Source of the DNA: an uncultured Limosilactobacillus sp.
GTDB taxonomy: Bacteria; Bacillota; Bacilli; Lactobacillales; Lactobacillaceae
Direction: 5' to 3'
Assembly: GCF_934202705.1 (NCBI RefSeq)
Contig: NZ_CAKPYE010000007.1
Span: forward strand, 1 to 64,000
Length of the DNA stretch: 64,000 nucleotides
Every line of letters begins with the position of its first letter. Within the stretch, counting starts at the first letter, position 1. The notes under the pieces are model-generated. The model saw nothing but the letters and a program-made list of their open reading frames with translations, searched no databases and was not told the origin of the DNA. Made by a program: the position numbers and the translations under genes. This document shows positions 6,926 through 15,931 of this stretch, in pieces.

Positions 6926-7597
6926 TTAGAGCATCCAATCAATGAAGTCTTGATCTATAAAGAGACAATTACTTTCTTGATAAAAAGATCGTTCATTAAT
7001 TTCTGAGAATTCTATTAATAAAAGCGGGATATTCAAGCTTTTTACTTCCGCTTGTAATTCACAAAACTCGGACCTGCTTAAGTAATTAGCTATATTACAA
7101 AAACAGACAATGCTTTTTAAATTGCATTCTAGATGTATTTTAAGATCTGAAGCAATTATATCATACGGCCTCATTTCATGCTCTGCTGATAATTTAATTC
7201 GGCTATAAGATAATAGCCTTTTTAAGTCACCATCATAACTCACTTCAATTGGTAAATCTGTCATAAAAAGTGATTCTTGAAGTACCGTAAATAGTCGTTG
7301 CACTTCTTTATTAACTTTTTCATGATATTCCAAAGGCATATTGTCGATTTCTGCTTTAACAATGTCTTTAGAATATTTTTCATATAATTTGTGATTCATC
7401 AATACCTCCGAATCCAAATCAATCATTTTAGTTACTTCTAAAGAATTATATGAGTCATCAACAAGCTTAACCAATTCATTAAAGTCATTTAAACCACTCA
7501 TAATTTCATTAAAAACGACTGGCGTATTAGTTGCAACAACAGTAATTTCCCCAGGATTAAGAGAAACTGATTTATGACCATTATAAGTAAGCTTCAT
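6926..7597 (-). CDS. csn2: Csn2, type II-A adaptation protein
   Basis: Csn2 forms a tetrameric ring that slides on DNA ends and is needed with Cas1, Cas2 and Cas9 for taking up new spacers. The 223-residue length fits the short Csn2 class. The opening MKLTYNGHKSVSL, the middle segment and the closing CLFIDQDFIDWML follow the family pattern. Its presence defines the locus as subtype II-A. The start codon overlaps the end of cas2 by 4 bases, indicating translational coupling. Its stop codon is 31 bases from the first CRISPR repeat, so the array leader must extend into the csn2 coding region. Confidence 0.93.
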   Translation of the reverse strand: MKLTYNGHKSVSLNPGEITVVATNTPVVFNEIMSGLNDFNELVKLVDDSYNSLEVTKMIDLDSEVLMNHKLYEKYSKDIVKAEIDNMPLEYHEKVNKEVQRLFTVLQESLFMTDLPIEVSYDGDLKRLLSYSRIKLSAEHEMRPYDIIASDLKIHLECNLKSIVCFCNIANYLSRSEFCELQAEVKSLNIPLLLIEFSEINERSFYQESNCLFIDQDFIDWML

Positions 7598-7899
7598 AGA
7601 ATTACCGTCCTTCCTGAGTAATTTCTAACATCTTCTTTCTCTCGTCCTAAAAGAAAATGCATATCATTATATTGCTTCTCAGTTAGCATTAGTGACTGAA
7701 TAATGCCTTCTGTTGGAAGAAATTGACCTACCCTTTTCTCAATAAATCCTGCTGATTGTCTACTAACACAAACCCGAACGTAAACTGAATATTGGATCAT
7801 TGTAAACCCCTCATTAATTAGTCTTTTTCGAAATTGACGATATGCTTTTCTTTGTTTGCTTGTTTCAACTGGCAAATCAAACATGATTAATAAGCGCAT
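7594..7899 (-). CDS. cas2: Cas2, spacer integration subunit
   Basis: The small subunit of the Cas1-Cas2 integrase complex; it bridges two Cas1 dimers and holds the incoming protospacer. The ferredoxin-like fold starts with MRLLIMFDLPVET, with Asp8 the metal-site residue. The start at 7899 is chosen because GAGG lies 9 bases upstream and because family members begin MRLL; a frame 5 codons longer exists without a ribosome site. That start places the first codons inside the end of cas1 (23-base overlap). Length is 101 residues, normal for type II Cas2. Confidence 0.95.
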   Translation of the reverse strand: MRLLIMFDLPVETSKQRKAYRQFRKRLINEGFTMIQYSVYVRVCVSRQSAGFIEKRVGQFLPTEGIIQSLMLTEKQYNDMHFLLGREKEDVRNYSGRTVIL

Positions 7900-8785
7900 T
7901 ATTTGGTACCTCATTCTTTAACTCCATTTCTAAATTAATCTCTTTAGTTATCCCACTAAGGTAATTTAAACAATTACCGACATACTTACTCAAAGCATTC
8001 CGTAATAAAGTTTTCTTTCCACAATAGGTAAGTTCAATGTTTAACGCATCAACCAAACCATATTTCACATCTGGAGTTAATTCCGTAAAATTCTGATTAG
8101 CTACCCAATAATCAATAACTGGACGAAACGGTTCCATGAGATCAGAACCTAAATTAAACTGATTCTCATTACTTCTATGATGGATTCCTAATGTTGTCAG
8201 ATAACCCCTTTCAACAATTTCTCGATTAACCATTGACAATAATATTGAATAACCATAATTTAGTGCTGCGTTAACTGCGGTCCCAGTCCTTCGAGAAAAT
8301 TTCTTGTTTTCAAATAACAGCGGAAAATATTGTCTAGCAACGGTTGCTTCACGATTAGTCAAATCATTTATTTCTAACTTATCCAATTCAGTCTCAACTT
8401 TATTAACCGGATGTCCGTAAATTTTTAATACCTGAATTTGGTTTTTTATTTTTTGATAAATAATCTTTGTCCATAGAAGCTCCCGTAAATTCTGTGACCA
8501 ACTGAACTGTGTTTCTAATAAGTCAATTGTCCGATTATTTGGATAATAATTATTAATCTCACAATTTGGTTGCATATTTTTATCGACAAAGATAATCTTT
8601 GCATCTTGATTGGCTAATTCGCTAATTAAAGCAGTAGTAATAACTGCCTGGGTAGTAGATACCAATAGTAGTTGGATATCTTCTATTGGTACCTGACTTA
8701 TTCCATCCCTTGTTTGCACCACCATTAAATGTGATTTATACGATAATTTTGCGTGCTGAGTTATTATAACGGAACGCCATCCCAT
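7877..8785 (-). CDS. cas1: Cas1, CRISPR integrase
   Basis: The metal-dependent integrase that inserts new spacers at the leader end of the array. The start at 8785 (MGWRSVIITQHAKLSYK) has a GGAG ribosome site 9 bases upstream and matches the usual type II-A N-terminus; five extra in-frame codons upstream are unlikely to be used. The likely metal-binding residues are Glu in REATVARQYFP, His in LGIHHRSNENQ and Glu in DLMEPFRPVID. The length of 302 residues is typical. The gene follows the tracrRNA region, and no strong promoter of its own is visible; it may depend on readthrough from cas9. Confidence 0.96.
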   Translation of the reverse strand: MGWRSVIITQHAKLSYKSHLMVVQTRDGISQVPIEDIQLLLVSTTQAVITTALISELANQDAKIIFVDKNMQPNCEINNYYPNNRTIDLLETQFSWSQNLRELLWTKIIYQKIKNQIQVLKIYGHPVNKVETELDKLEINDLTNREATVARQYFPLLFENKKFSRRTGTAVNAALNYGYSILLSMVNREIVERGYLTTLGIHHRSNENQFNLGSDLMEPFRPVIDYWVANQNFTELTPDVKYGLVDALNIELTYCGKKTLLRNALSKYVGNCLNYLSGITKEINLEMELKNEVPNNALINHV

Positions 8786-8787
8786 AT

Positions 8788-8816
8788 TTGTCATCTCCAT
8801 TTTTCTATGGTAAAAT
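8788..8816 (+). promoter_or_regulatory. tracrRNA promoter
   Basis: On the plus strand the -35 box TTGTCA (8788-8793) and -10 box TAAAAT (8811-8816) are exactly 17 bp apart. Transcription would start near 8822-8824. The -35 box lies over the start and ribosome site of cas1, so the two divergent functions share this DNA. Confidence 0.75.
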
Positions 8817-8821
8817 AACTA

Positions 8822-8978
8822 TGTCGCTTAGCTAACGACACTTTAAACATCATTGATCTGAAATACAGAGTTAAAATCAAACAGTACATTTTGTACAGAA
8901 GTTTCAATTTTTGAGTCAGTTATCTGACCAAATACATAAGTCAAAAGGGAAATCGTTCTAATGATCGATTTCCCTTTT
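8822..8978 (+). ncRNA. tracrRNA
   Basis: The trans-activating RNA that pairs with the repeat part of crRNA to form the Cas9 guide and the RNase III substrate. The anti-repeat at 8844-8862 matches 19 consecutive bases of the repeat complement, then diverges to form the usual bulge, and GTTAAAAT follows, the hallmark lower stem. Downstream are a short nexus-like hairpin (GTACA 8884-8888 with TGTAC 8892-8896), a second hairpin (GTCAG 8915-8919 with CTGAC 8924-8928) and a perfect 13-bp terminator stem. It is transcribed opposite to the cas genes from its own promoter, between cas9 and cas1. Confidence 0.9.
8943..8978. terminator. Bidirectional terminator of tracrRNA and cas9
   Basis: AAAAGGGAAATCG (8943-8955) pairs perfectly with CGATTTCCCTTTT (8966-8978). 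The flanking T and A runs let it stop tracrRNA on the plus strand and the cas9 message on the minus strand, 12 bases after the cas9 stop. Confidence 0.9.
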
Positions 8979-8990
8979 CTAGTAGCTTGC

Positions 8991-11900
8991 TTATTTAATT
9001 AAATCGCTAACCCTTAACTCTCGCTGAAAAAGTGCACTTGGAGAGTCGTATATCAACTTAGCATTTTTTGAAATTAATATTCCTTTCGGTGATTGCAACA
9101 TTCCAAAGGGTGTTTTTATCCCAATTGACTTCAAATTTCCCGTCGCAGGATCATCATGAAGTCCCATTAGAATATTTCTCAATACTTCAACTTTACCTTC
9201 TCCTTTTTTAGCAGCACCATCATAGACTGGTAAAACTGGTAAGGCTTCAAATTTATCCCGCCCCTTTTTAAGACCAGTTCTAAATTTATTCTTATCATAA
9301 AGCGGTAAGTATTGATTAATCTTATTTAAGATTTCATCATAAACATACATTAACTGTTCATTTTGTTCTTCAATTGTATCGCTACTTTTAGTGAAATCTG
9401 TAGCAAGAATCTTCACTGAATTATTAGAAAGGACTAATTGCCGAGCGTTATATTGGTAAGTAGAACTCCCCAACGTGTACTTTAACTGGCCGTCAATTAT
9501 TAATTGCCGATAGTTAATTTTAGGAATCACTATATCAAATTGAAGATATTCTTTCTTCTTTTGACCGTTTCTTCGATTCGTTTGAACTTTAGCGGTTGTC
9601 TCAGCTAATACCCTATATAATCCTTCTAAATAACTATCATAGTCTTGCTTTTTCAATTTATTTAATCTTGTAAGTGCTCGCATCGGTACACCGACAACTT
9701 TTAATTTATCTTCTTTTTTCCCCTTTATCCGAATAATTGACATATAAGCATCCTTATTGCCACTATATCCTCCATAAATTTGGATTGGTTTGCCACTTTT
9801 AATGGGAATTAGTGTTTTATTTGATTTAGCAGGATAAATAGTTTGATCAAACATTGCTCCAGAATTCGTATATGTTTCTTGAGAGATTAGCATATATTTA
9901 AGTCCATATACCCGCTTAATTTGGCTAATCAATTCTGATTGCTTACCAATAATCTCACCAGTACTTTTATTAACAATGGTTTCTTGATCAGATGAAGTTA
10001 AATCATATAAGAAATTAAAGTGATTAAACTTGAGATTAGTTTTAACTCTTTGATCAAAAAAACGCTGATACTTTCCATATACGAAATATGATTGAAGCGC
10101 TGGATAACGATTATAAAGATATTGTCCCACAAAAGCACTTAAATACCCATCTACAGCGTGGTGATAATCGTTAACTTCCCGATTTTTATAAAGGTTAAAC
10201 GACTTACGCATTTGGTGGTTTAAATTAGCCTTCACCTCAATAATCTGTGTTCCAGCATCCGAATAACGACTAGAAAGAATGTTAGCTGCTAGTTTTATTA
10301 CCTGTCTAGTTTCAACTAATTGACGATTAATAAAGCCATTTGCCCTATATTTATCAATTGTATCTGGATTAGTTATTAAATGTTCATACTTCCGCTTACT
10401 AATTAAACGATGATCTTTTAACTTATCCCAGAAAGGTTTCATCTTATTGCCAAATAAATTCAGTGGAACATTGTTAGATTTACCATTATTGATAGCACGA
10501 CTTACTAAGACCTTATTATCTAAGGAATCATCTTTAATAAATGCTTGAGGAAGAATATGGTCAATATCATAACGCGATGAGATTTCATCAATATTAATTA
10601 TTTCACCAGTGTACATATCTCTACCTAACTGAGTGAAGTATAAATATAATCGATCATCCAAGTCCTTTATATTACCAAATTCTTTTCTTACTCTTTCGTT
10701 CTGAACTAATTCCTTAGCAGTACTTTCATAAATTCGCTTCAATTGTGTTAACCGAGATTGAGTTCTCCGTGAGGATTGATCTTCGCGAGCAAACTCAATA
10801 GAAATAAATTTGGGGGCTTTCCCTGCCGCACTTACAATATCATCTACAACTTTGATTACTTGGCGAATTGCCTTTTTGTTTTGCGGAGAAGTATACGCAT
10901 CATCTAGTATCGATTTGTAATCCTCTTCTTTTAACTGATCTTGATTCTCATTTTTTATTTGTTCAGCAAATACAGGTTCATTAATGATTTCCATAAAAGT
11001 TTTTGAAGAATTCCACATAAGATCAATAATCGAATTACCATTTTGATCCTTAAATTCTGACAATAATTTCATCGATAAGCGTCCCCAACCGCGATATTGT
11101 TTAGCAAGCAATTCTGTAATTTGCGAATCACTTATCCATTTCTCTTCAGAAATTTTTTCTTTTAAAATTTTTTTATCTTCAAAAATAGTAATCCATTCAA
11201 TAATCTTTTCAAACTTATCCGGATCATTAATCTTTGATCCAAAAATGGTTCTAAAATCAATAAATGTTGCTAACGAAGAATTAAACCTAGCTGGATCTGA
11301 TAAGCCACTAATGATTGGATTAGCGGGAAAACCTTTGGACTCAAGGTAATTTACTAATTGCTTTTTAGTGACCCTTTTATGCTTTTCAAATAAATCATGG
11401 TAAATATCTTGCTTTAAGCCAATGTTTAATCTATGACCATTAACTCTGACGATATTAAGTTCACTTAATACCTTATAACGTTCATATAACAAACTATGAT
11501 CCGGTAAGACGGATTCCCCTAACAAATAAGTATCCTTAGTCGTCATCCGCTTAATAAACTTATTTGCGGATGCCATGCGATCAACCTTTTCATCAAAATT
11601 CCAAGGAGTGATTTTCCCTTCACCCTTTCGAATCATCCAAGCAAAATCCGCATCTGATGTCTTTTGTTGATCTTCTTCCGTAATCAACGGACCGACATAA
11701 TATGGTATCCGAAAAGCCACTAGTTCACCAATCTTATATTTTGCTTTACGTCGTCGCGCTTTATTAGGATTCAACTCCGCAAGCCAAGGATAATACTGAC
11801 TCTGATTTTTAATAATCTGGTTTAATTCTTTAAGATGCAACTGATATGGAATAACCCCATTTTGATTAGTTCGCTGCTTAGGCATAAATTTATTATTAGC

Positions 11901-13088
11901 AATCAGTTCATTAATCTCACTGGCTAATTCCGAATCATTTAATTGACGTTTAATGGCCTTATAGAAATCCTCTTGCGTAGCCTTTTTCACAGAATCGTTT
12001 CCAATATAGGCAGCATATGCATCCATTATTTTTCGATAAGACTCACGATTTAAGGATTTGGCATACTTTTTCAATATTTTTAAGTGCTCTTTATGATCAT
12101 TGTATTTTTGGATCATTGATTTACTTAAAGTTATGCCACTAGGTACAATATCATTCAAAGCAATCTGCGAATGAAGTTTTAAAAGAATATTCAAAATTTC
12201 TAGTTGTTGTTCATTTAAATCAGTAATTAAATCTTCTAAAACTTCATCAATATTTTCAGCACCAAAGCTAATTTTCCATTTGCTTTTATCTTCAGTAATT
12301 ACTTTTAAAACACTAGCTAAATCGAACTTATAACCTAGCATAGCCTTACTAATTTGCTTGACAATTATGTTATTAGCTTTATTAGCCTCCCTATCTTCGG
12401 ACTTCACAAAAAGTAGTTTTGCAATCGTCTTTTGCTTGTCTAAATTACTCATACCATTATCTAATAAATTATGAGATACTTCTTCAATATTATCTTTATT
12501 TAACTGAAATAGCTTGATTGGGTCTAATTGTAAGTAGGCTTCATTAACAGCTGAAAAATCCTGAGAAAAATCAACAGAGTCAGTATTAAAATCATCAACT
12601 GACATATTATATAGAAAATTACCACGATATTTTACAATGTGATGAATCGCTAAAAAAATTTCACGAAGATCGGATTTTTCTTTGCCTTTCATCAAATGAT
12701 TTCGTAAATGGTAAATTGTTGGAAAATCTTCATAAAAACTACTATCGGTTCTTTTGGGGAATAGTAGTGAATTAGTAAATTGCTTTCGACTATCCTTTGG
12801 AGATAAATTAGATTCCTTTAGTCTAGCAAAGAAGGTCGGATCAACTTCCGCCATATACGGATCAAATATCTCCTCTAACAAGGCTAATCGCCATTTTCGC
12901 CTTTTAAGACGTCGACGAGTAGTCCGATAACCACGTCGCTCAGCCGCAGTTTCACCTTCCTTAAATAAGTTAGCACCTATGACAGTTTTACCCTTCAATT
13001 TGATGGGCTTATAATCTTTATCAATTGCTGAAAAACCAACTGATGTCGTCCCAATATCGAGGCCAACAGAATATTCCTTATTATACAT
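8991..13088 (-). CDS. cas9: Cas9 endonuclease, type II-A
   Basis: The RNA-guided nuclease that cuts invading DNA with crRNA and tracrRNA. At 1365 residues it is close to the S. pyogenes enzyme. All catalytic residues are present: RuvC-I Asp11 (VGLDIGTTSVG), RuvC-II Glu765 (ISIEFARED), HNH His844 (YDIDHILPQ) and RuvC-III His977 and Asp980 (HHAVDGYLSAF). An Arg-rich bridge helix lies around residues 51-70, then the helical recognition lobe, and the C-terminal region should read the PAM. A GGAGG ribosome site precedes the ATG. The gene has its own extended -10 promoter with a cre-like box over the -35 region. The enzyme looks intact and active. Confidence 0.98.
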   Translation of the reverse strand: MYNKEYSVGLDIGTTSVGFSAIDKDYKPIKLKGKTVIGANLFKEGETAAERRGYRTTRRRLKRRKWRLALLEEIFDPYMAEVDPTFFARLKESNLSPKDSRKQFTNSLLFPKRTDSSFYEDFPTIYHLRNHLMKGKEKSDLREIFLAIHHIVKYRGNFLYNMSVDDFNTDSVDFSQDFSAVNEAYLQLDPIKLFQLNKDNIEEVSHNLLDNGMSNLDKQKTIAKLLFVKSEDREANKANNIIVKQISKAMLGYKFDLASVLKVITEDKSKWKISFGAENIDEVLEDLITDLNEQQLEILNILLKLHSQIALNDIVPSGITLSKSMIQKYNDHKEHLKILKKYAKSLNRESYRKIMDAYAAYIGNDSVKKATQEDFYKAIKRQLNDSELASEINELIANNKFMPKQRTNQNGVIPYQLHLKELNQIIKNQSQYYPWLAELNPNKARRRKAKYKIGELVAFRIPYYVGPLITEEDQQKTSDADFAWMIRKGEGKITPWNFDEKVDRMASANKFIKRMTTKDTYLLGESVLPDHSLLYERYKVLSELNIVRVNGHRLNIGLKQDIYHDLFEKHKRVTKKQLVNYLESKGFPANPIISGLSDPARFNSSLATFIDFRTIFGSKINDPDKFEKIIEWITIFEDKKILKEKISEEKWISDSQITELLAKQYRGWGRLSMKLLSEFKDQNGNSIIDLMWNSSKTFMEIINEPVFAEQIKNENQDQLKEEDYKSILDDAYTSPQNKKAIRQVIKVVDDIVSAAGKAPKFISIEFAREDQSSRRTQSRLTQLKRIYESTAKELVQNERVRKEFGNIKDLDDRLYLYFTQLGRDMYTGEIINIDEISSRYDIDHILPQAFIKDDSLDNKVLVSRAINNGKSNNVPLNLFGNKMKPFWDKLKDHRLISKRKYEHLITNPDTIDKYRANGFINRQLVETRQVIKLAANILSSRYSDAGTQIIEVKANLNHQMRKSFNLYKNREVNDYHHAVDGYLSAFVGQYLYNRYPALQSYFVYGKYQRFFDQRVKTNLKFNHFNFLYDLTSSDQETIVNKSTGEIIGKQSELISQIKRVYGLKYMLISQETYTNSGAMFDQTIYPAKSNKTLIPIKSGKPIQIYGGYSGNKDAYMSIIRIKGKKEDKLKVVGVPMRALTRLNKLKKQDYDSYLEGLYRVLAETTAKVQTNRRNGQKKKEYLQFDIVIPKINYRQLIIDGQLKYTLGSSTYQYNARQLVLSNNSVKILATDFTKSSDTIEEQNEQLMYVYDEILNKINQYLPLYDKNKFRTGLKKGRDKFEALPVLPVYDGAAKKGEGKVEVLRNILMGLHDDPATGNLKSIGIKTPFGMLQSPKGILISKNAKLIYDSPSALFQRELRVSDLIK

Positions 13089-13117
13089 ATATGCTTCCTC
13101 CTTTGTTAGGCAAGTTA

Positions 13118-13148
13118 ACTATATCACAAGAGAATGAAAGCGGATACT
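13118..13148 (-). promoter_or_regulatory. cas9 promoter overlapped by a catabolite-responsive element (cre)
   Basis: On the minus strand an extended -10 box TGATATAGT (13118-13126) lies 30 bases before the cas9 start; the -35 region is poor. On the plus strand ATGAAAGCGGATACT (13134-13148) matches the CcpA cre consensus WTGNAANCGNWNNCW at every fixed position and covers the -35 region. Binding there would be expected to repress cas9 during growth on preferred sugars, or to activate, depending on geometry. This is inferred from sequence alone. Confidence 0.6.
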
Positions 13149-13296
13149 ATTATTAATTCTTTTTCTTTACTGTAGAGAACAATGTGCCAATTTTACACCT
13201 TCTTTTATCACTTTCTGCTGAAATTAAATATATTAAAATTAAGTGTAGAAATTGAAACTGACACTCGCCTCACAACGTCAAGAATTCACTGATAGC

Positions 13297-14580
13297 GGTT
13301 CTACACTATTCAGTACTGATGTAATATTTCATCAGTGCCGTTTTTTCATTTATATGGTCATACATCACCACACAACCCCAAAACGTGGTGATTGTCATCC
13401 AGAAAAGAAATTAATCCTCATGACTAATGATATCAAATTTTTTAACCGTCATCCAAGACCCAAGGCTTCAATTTAGATCATGGAAGAACCGAAACGATTG
13501 GTGGTAACACCAAAGTCATTCATTTTCTCAAGACTCGCAAGTACCTTGTCCAATCTGTGGCCACCAATGTTAAAGAACGGCTTCCGCCATCATCTGGTAG
13601 TTGTCACCGCCCTATCGATCGCTGGTGTAAAGACCTTTCTGATGTTTAGAAAATAACAGTATATTTGTAAGCCAACAGCCAAATGTTCGGAAACTGTAAC
13701 GAAAATCGCCACGATTAACGATATTATCAGTGGCTAACGGATTGCCAATAACGTTATACCAAAGACCTTCACCGGAATATTTCACAGAGCGAGTTAACTA
13801 AGGATTACCATGGTTCTGCCAACATCTTTGCCATAACCATTGATTCGCTAGAAGATCTCTTCATCCCAGATAAAAACTGGCTACTTTTTGATGGCTTTCA
13901 GTAAGGCAAGCTTGCGACAAGTGGGATTAGTATGTTCTTATTGAATCCCGTCAATCATGGCTGGCAGTACGGTTAATTGTGGTCTGTCTCTACCAACCCT
14001 TCCAAGACCTAATTAAAGAATTGTTTTCTAATGCGAACATTATTTTTCATCGTCGCCCAGGCTTATCGAGCCCTTCAAACTGTCCGGATCAAGGTAATGA
14101 ATAATTATGGTCATTAAACTCATGAATATCACGCATCGAAGCGTTTTTGGAACTACTTTTACAGAAAGCTAGTTTCTTGGATAATGTTCATCACCGTCCA
14201 CGACGTAACTTTCGTAGCGATTGGTTGTCCAGTAGTGAAGTCGTGGACCGTTTGATAGTTATGTCAGACGACTTACAAAAAGCTTATAACTACTACCAAA
14301 CCTTGGTTGATGCAATTAGTTAAGTGGCCGAACTAACGGCGCTTTTAAAGCGTAAACTAAACAGTCTGCCTAAGCAATCCCAATAATTTCAGCGGACTTT
14401 ACGTCAACACCATGATGAAATCATTAGGATTTTTAAATACCAGTTGACTAACGACCAAATTGAAAGCACTAACAACAAGATTAAAGTGCTTAAACGGAAG
14501 GCTTATAACTTTTGTAACTTTTTTCGATTACGCATTCACATCCTAATAGTATTAAAAAAATTCCAATATCATGTTTAACG
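13297..14580 (+). mobile_element. Decayed ISL3-family insertion sequence
   Basis: The remains of an ISL3-type transposase can be followed on the plus strand in several frames. One piece around 13985-14065 reads VSVYQPFQDLIKELFSNA and then NIIFHRR, the DDE-domain region. The last 180 bases read DEIIRIFKYQLTNDQIES, then NNKIKVLKRKAYNF, and on to a stop at about 14577, the typical ISL3 C-terminus. Stops and frameshifts break it many times, so it cannot move on its own. GGTTC near 13297 and GAACC near 14580 are possible remains of the ends, but no clear terminal repeats or target duplication are seen. It sits just upstream of the cas9 promoter. Confidence 0.8.
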
Positions 14581-14600
14581 AACCCATACTGATTAGAAAA

Positions 14601-14633
14601 ACCAGTCCAAGCAAACTAGTTGCTTGAACTGGT
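14601..14633 (-). terminator. Second terminator after the DUF4767 lipoprotein gene
   Basis: ACCAGTCCAAGCAA (14601-14614) pairs with TTGCTTGAACTGGT (14620-14633) with one mismatch, and on the minus strand five T follow. It lies just behind another terminator, so the two act in tandem. Confidence 0.7.
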
Positions 14634-14672
14634 CAAAATTAACTATCAGTTGAAATTGACAAATAGCCAGAA

Positions 14673-14709
14673 AAAGATCGATGTTGCTTCAGCAACAACA
14701 TCGATCTTT
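14673..14709 (-). terminator. Terminator of the DUF4767 lipoprotein gene
   Basis: AAAGATCGATGTTG (14673-14686) and CAACATCGATCTTT (14696-14709) form a perfect 14-bp stem, and T residues follow on the minus strand. It lies directly after the stop codon. Confidence 0.85.
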
Positions 14710-14712
14710 ATA

Positions 14713-15303
14713 TTAGTTTTGACCATTCGCGATCTTTTCAAAGTTTGACGAAACATTGACGTTAGCAGTTGGCCTACATGTTGGATCCCCGTTATTAGTT
14801 TGGTCAACCAATGCAACCGGCTTCCCATTATGGAAAGTAAAGAAATACGTGATCCGCATTAATTGTCCACCACCATTGTGGTTGTAATTATAAATTGCAA
14901 CCACATTGTAGTCGTAAGGCCCCTTACCAGATGGTGACCAACCAATTGAACCCCCGTCTGGGGTAACTTCCTTACTGAAGCCTGATGGATAATCCATACC
15001 AACATTGACGTGAAGGTCACCATCACCAGAATATTTTTCATATGACTGGTGCATTGTTGGTGCCCAACTATTCATAAATCCTTCTAGTTGCTTATCCTTT
15101 GAAGAATTCCATAACACACCACTCTGGTGATGAGAACTAGCGGTACTTCTACCATCATTATAGTTATTTTGATTATCATTGGCCGTACTAGATGAAGACG
15201 TACTAGTAATATTACGATGGTTAGTCGGCGAACTTTGCTTTCCACATGCCGTTAGCATCCCCAAACTAGCAATTGCTAACGTAGTTAGTAAAAACTTTTT
15301 CAT
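14713..15303 (-). CDS. DUF4767 lipoprotein
   Basis: A secreted lipoprotein anchored to the outer face of the membrane. Residues 1-19 are a signal peptide and the lipobox LTAC ends at Cys20. Residues 24-62 are a low-complexity Ser/Thr/Asn linker. From about residue 63 (VLWNSSKDKQLEGFMNSW) comes the DUF4767 domain common in lactobacilli, with the conserved VVAIYNYNHNG and YFFTFHNGKPVALVDQT segments. The function of the domain is unknown. The gene is monocistronic with two terminators in tandem behind it. Confidence 0.9.
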   Translation of the reverse strand: MKKFLLTTLAIASLGMLTACGKQSSPTNHRNITSTSSSSTANDNQNNYNDGRSTASSHHQSGVLWNSSKDKQLEGFMNSWAPTMHQSYEKYSGDGDLHVNVGMDYPSGFSKEVTPDGGSIGWSPSGKGPYDYNVVAIYNYNHNGGGQLMRITYFFTFHNGKPVALVDQTNNGDPTCRPTANVNVSSNFEKIANGQN

Positions 15304-15406
15304 AACTTAATCTTCAAATTTGTTATTACCGTTTCAGTTTAACTCTTTACTTTTTCAAAAGAAATACTAATTTGTGATGTGAATATTTAAAATATGCGGT
15401 CCTCAT

Positions 15407-15824
15407 CTATTTTGGCTGGATGTTTTTCTTATACAATGGCTTAAAACTACTTCGATGAAATTTCTCAAAATGCTTACCTTTATACAAACTAATATCACTA
15501 TTATGGAAGGCCAAGGTTGAAATAACATCCAAGACTGGAATAAGTGTTTTACCTTTTTTAGATAATGAATACTCAACTCTCACCGGCATTTTATTATATT
15601 GATGGCGAATCACAATGTCATCCTCTTGTAATTCCTTAAGTGAATTAAATAACGCAATATCAGAGATATTATCCATTGAATTTTTAAGTACCATAACGAA
15701 CACTGCCGTTGTGCCCCAAAATACAAAGTAAACGCGGTTTCCACTTACCGCCAAAGACACTTAATGCTTAATCAACCGTACAATAGTATTCCTTCGGCAA
15801 CTTATGTTGATACATGCTAACCAT
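15407..15824 (-). pseudogene. HxlR-family transcription regulator, broken
   Basis: HxlR proteins are small winged-helix repressors that sense redox-active or electrophilic compounds. The ancestral frame starts at an ATG at 15824 or 15815 (MYQHKLPKEYYCTVD), meets a TAA at 15768-15770, and continues as ALSVFGGKWKPRLLCILG, the start of the winged helix. It then shifts frame into NSMDNISDIALFNSLKELQ and PVRVEYSLSKKGKTLIPVLD, typical of the family. A 117-codon frame remains but its first 27 residues are out of frame, so it should not be functional. It lies divergent from a small monooxygenase-like gene that it may once have controlled. Confidence 0.85.
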
Positions 15825-15931
15825 CATAATCAATTTTTGAGTACCTTAATCTCTTTTGAAAATATATCAATCTACTCAATGAAATCCTATCATAAAAATT
15901 GAAGGATTAATTAAGACAGGAAGTTTTAATA

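Noticed and set aside
8844..8878. A stray degenerate CRISPR repeat between cas9 and cas1
   Set aside because: Position, the following GTTAAAAT and hairpins, the promoter and the terminator show that it is the tracrRNA anti-repeat.
13252..13476. 74-codon open frame upstream of cas9 on the plus strand
   Set aside because: It has no ribosome site and lies in the end of the decayed ISL3 element.
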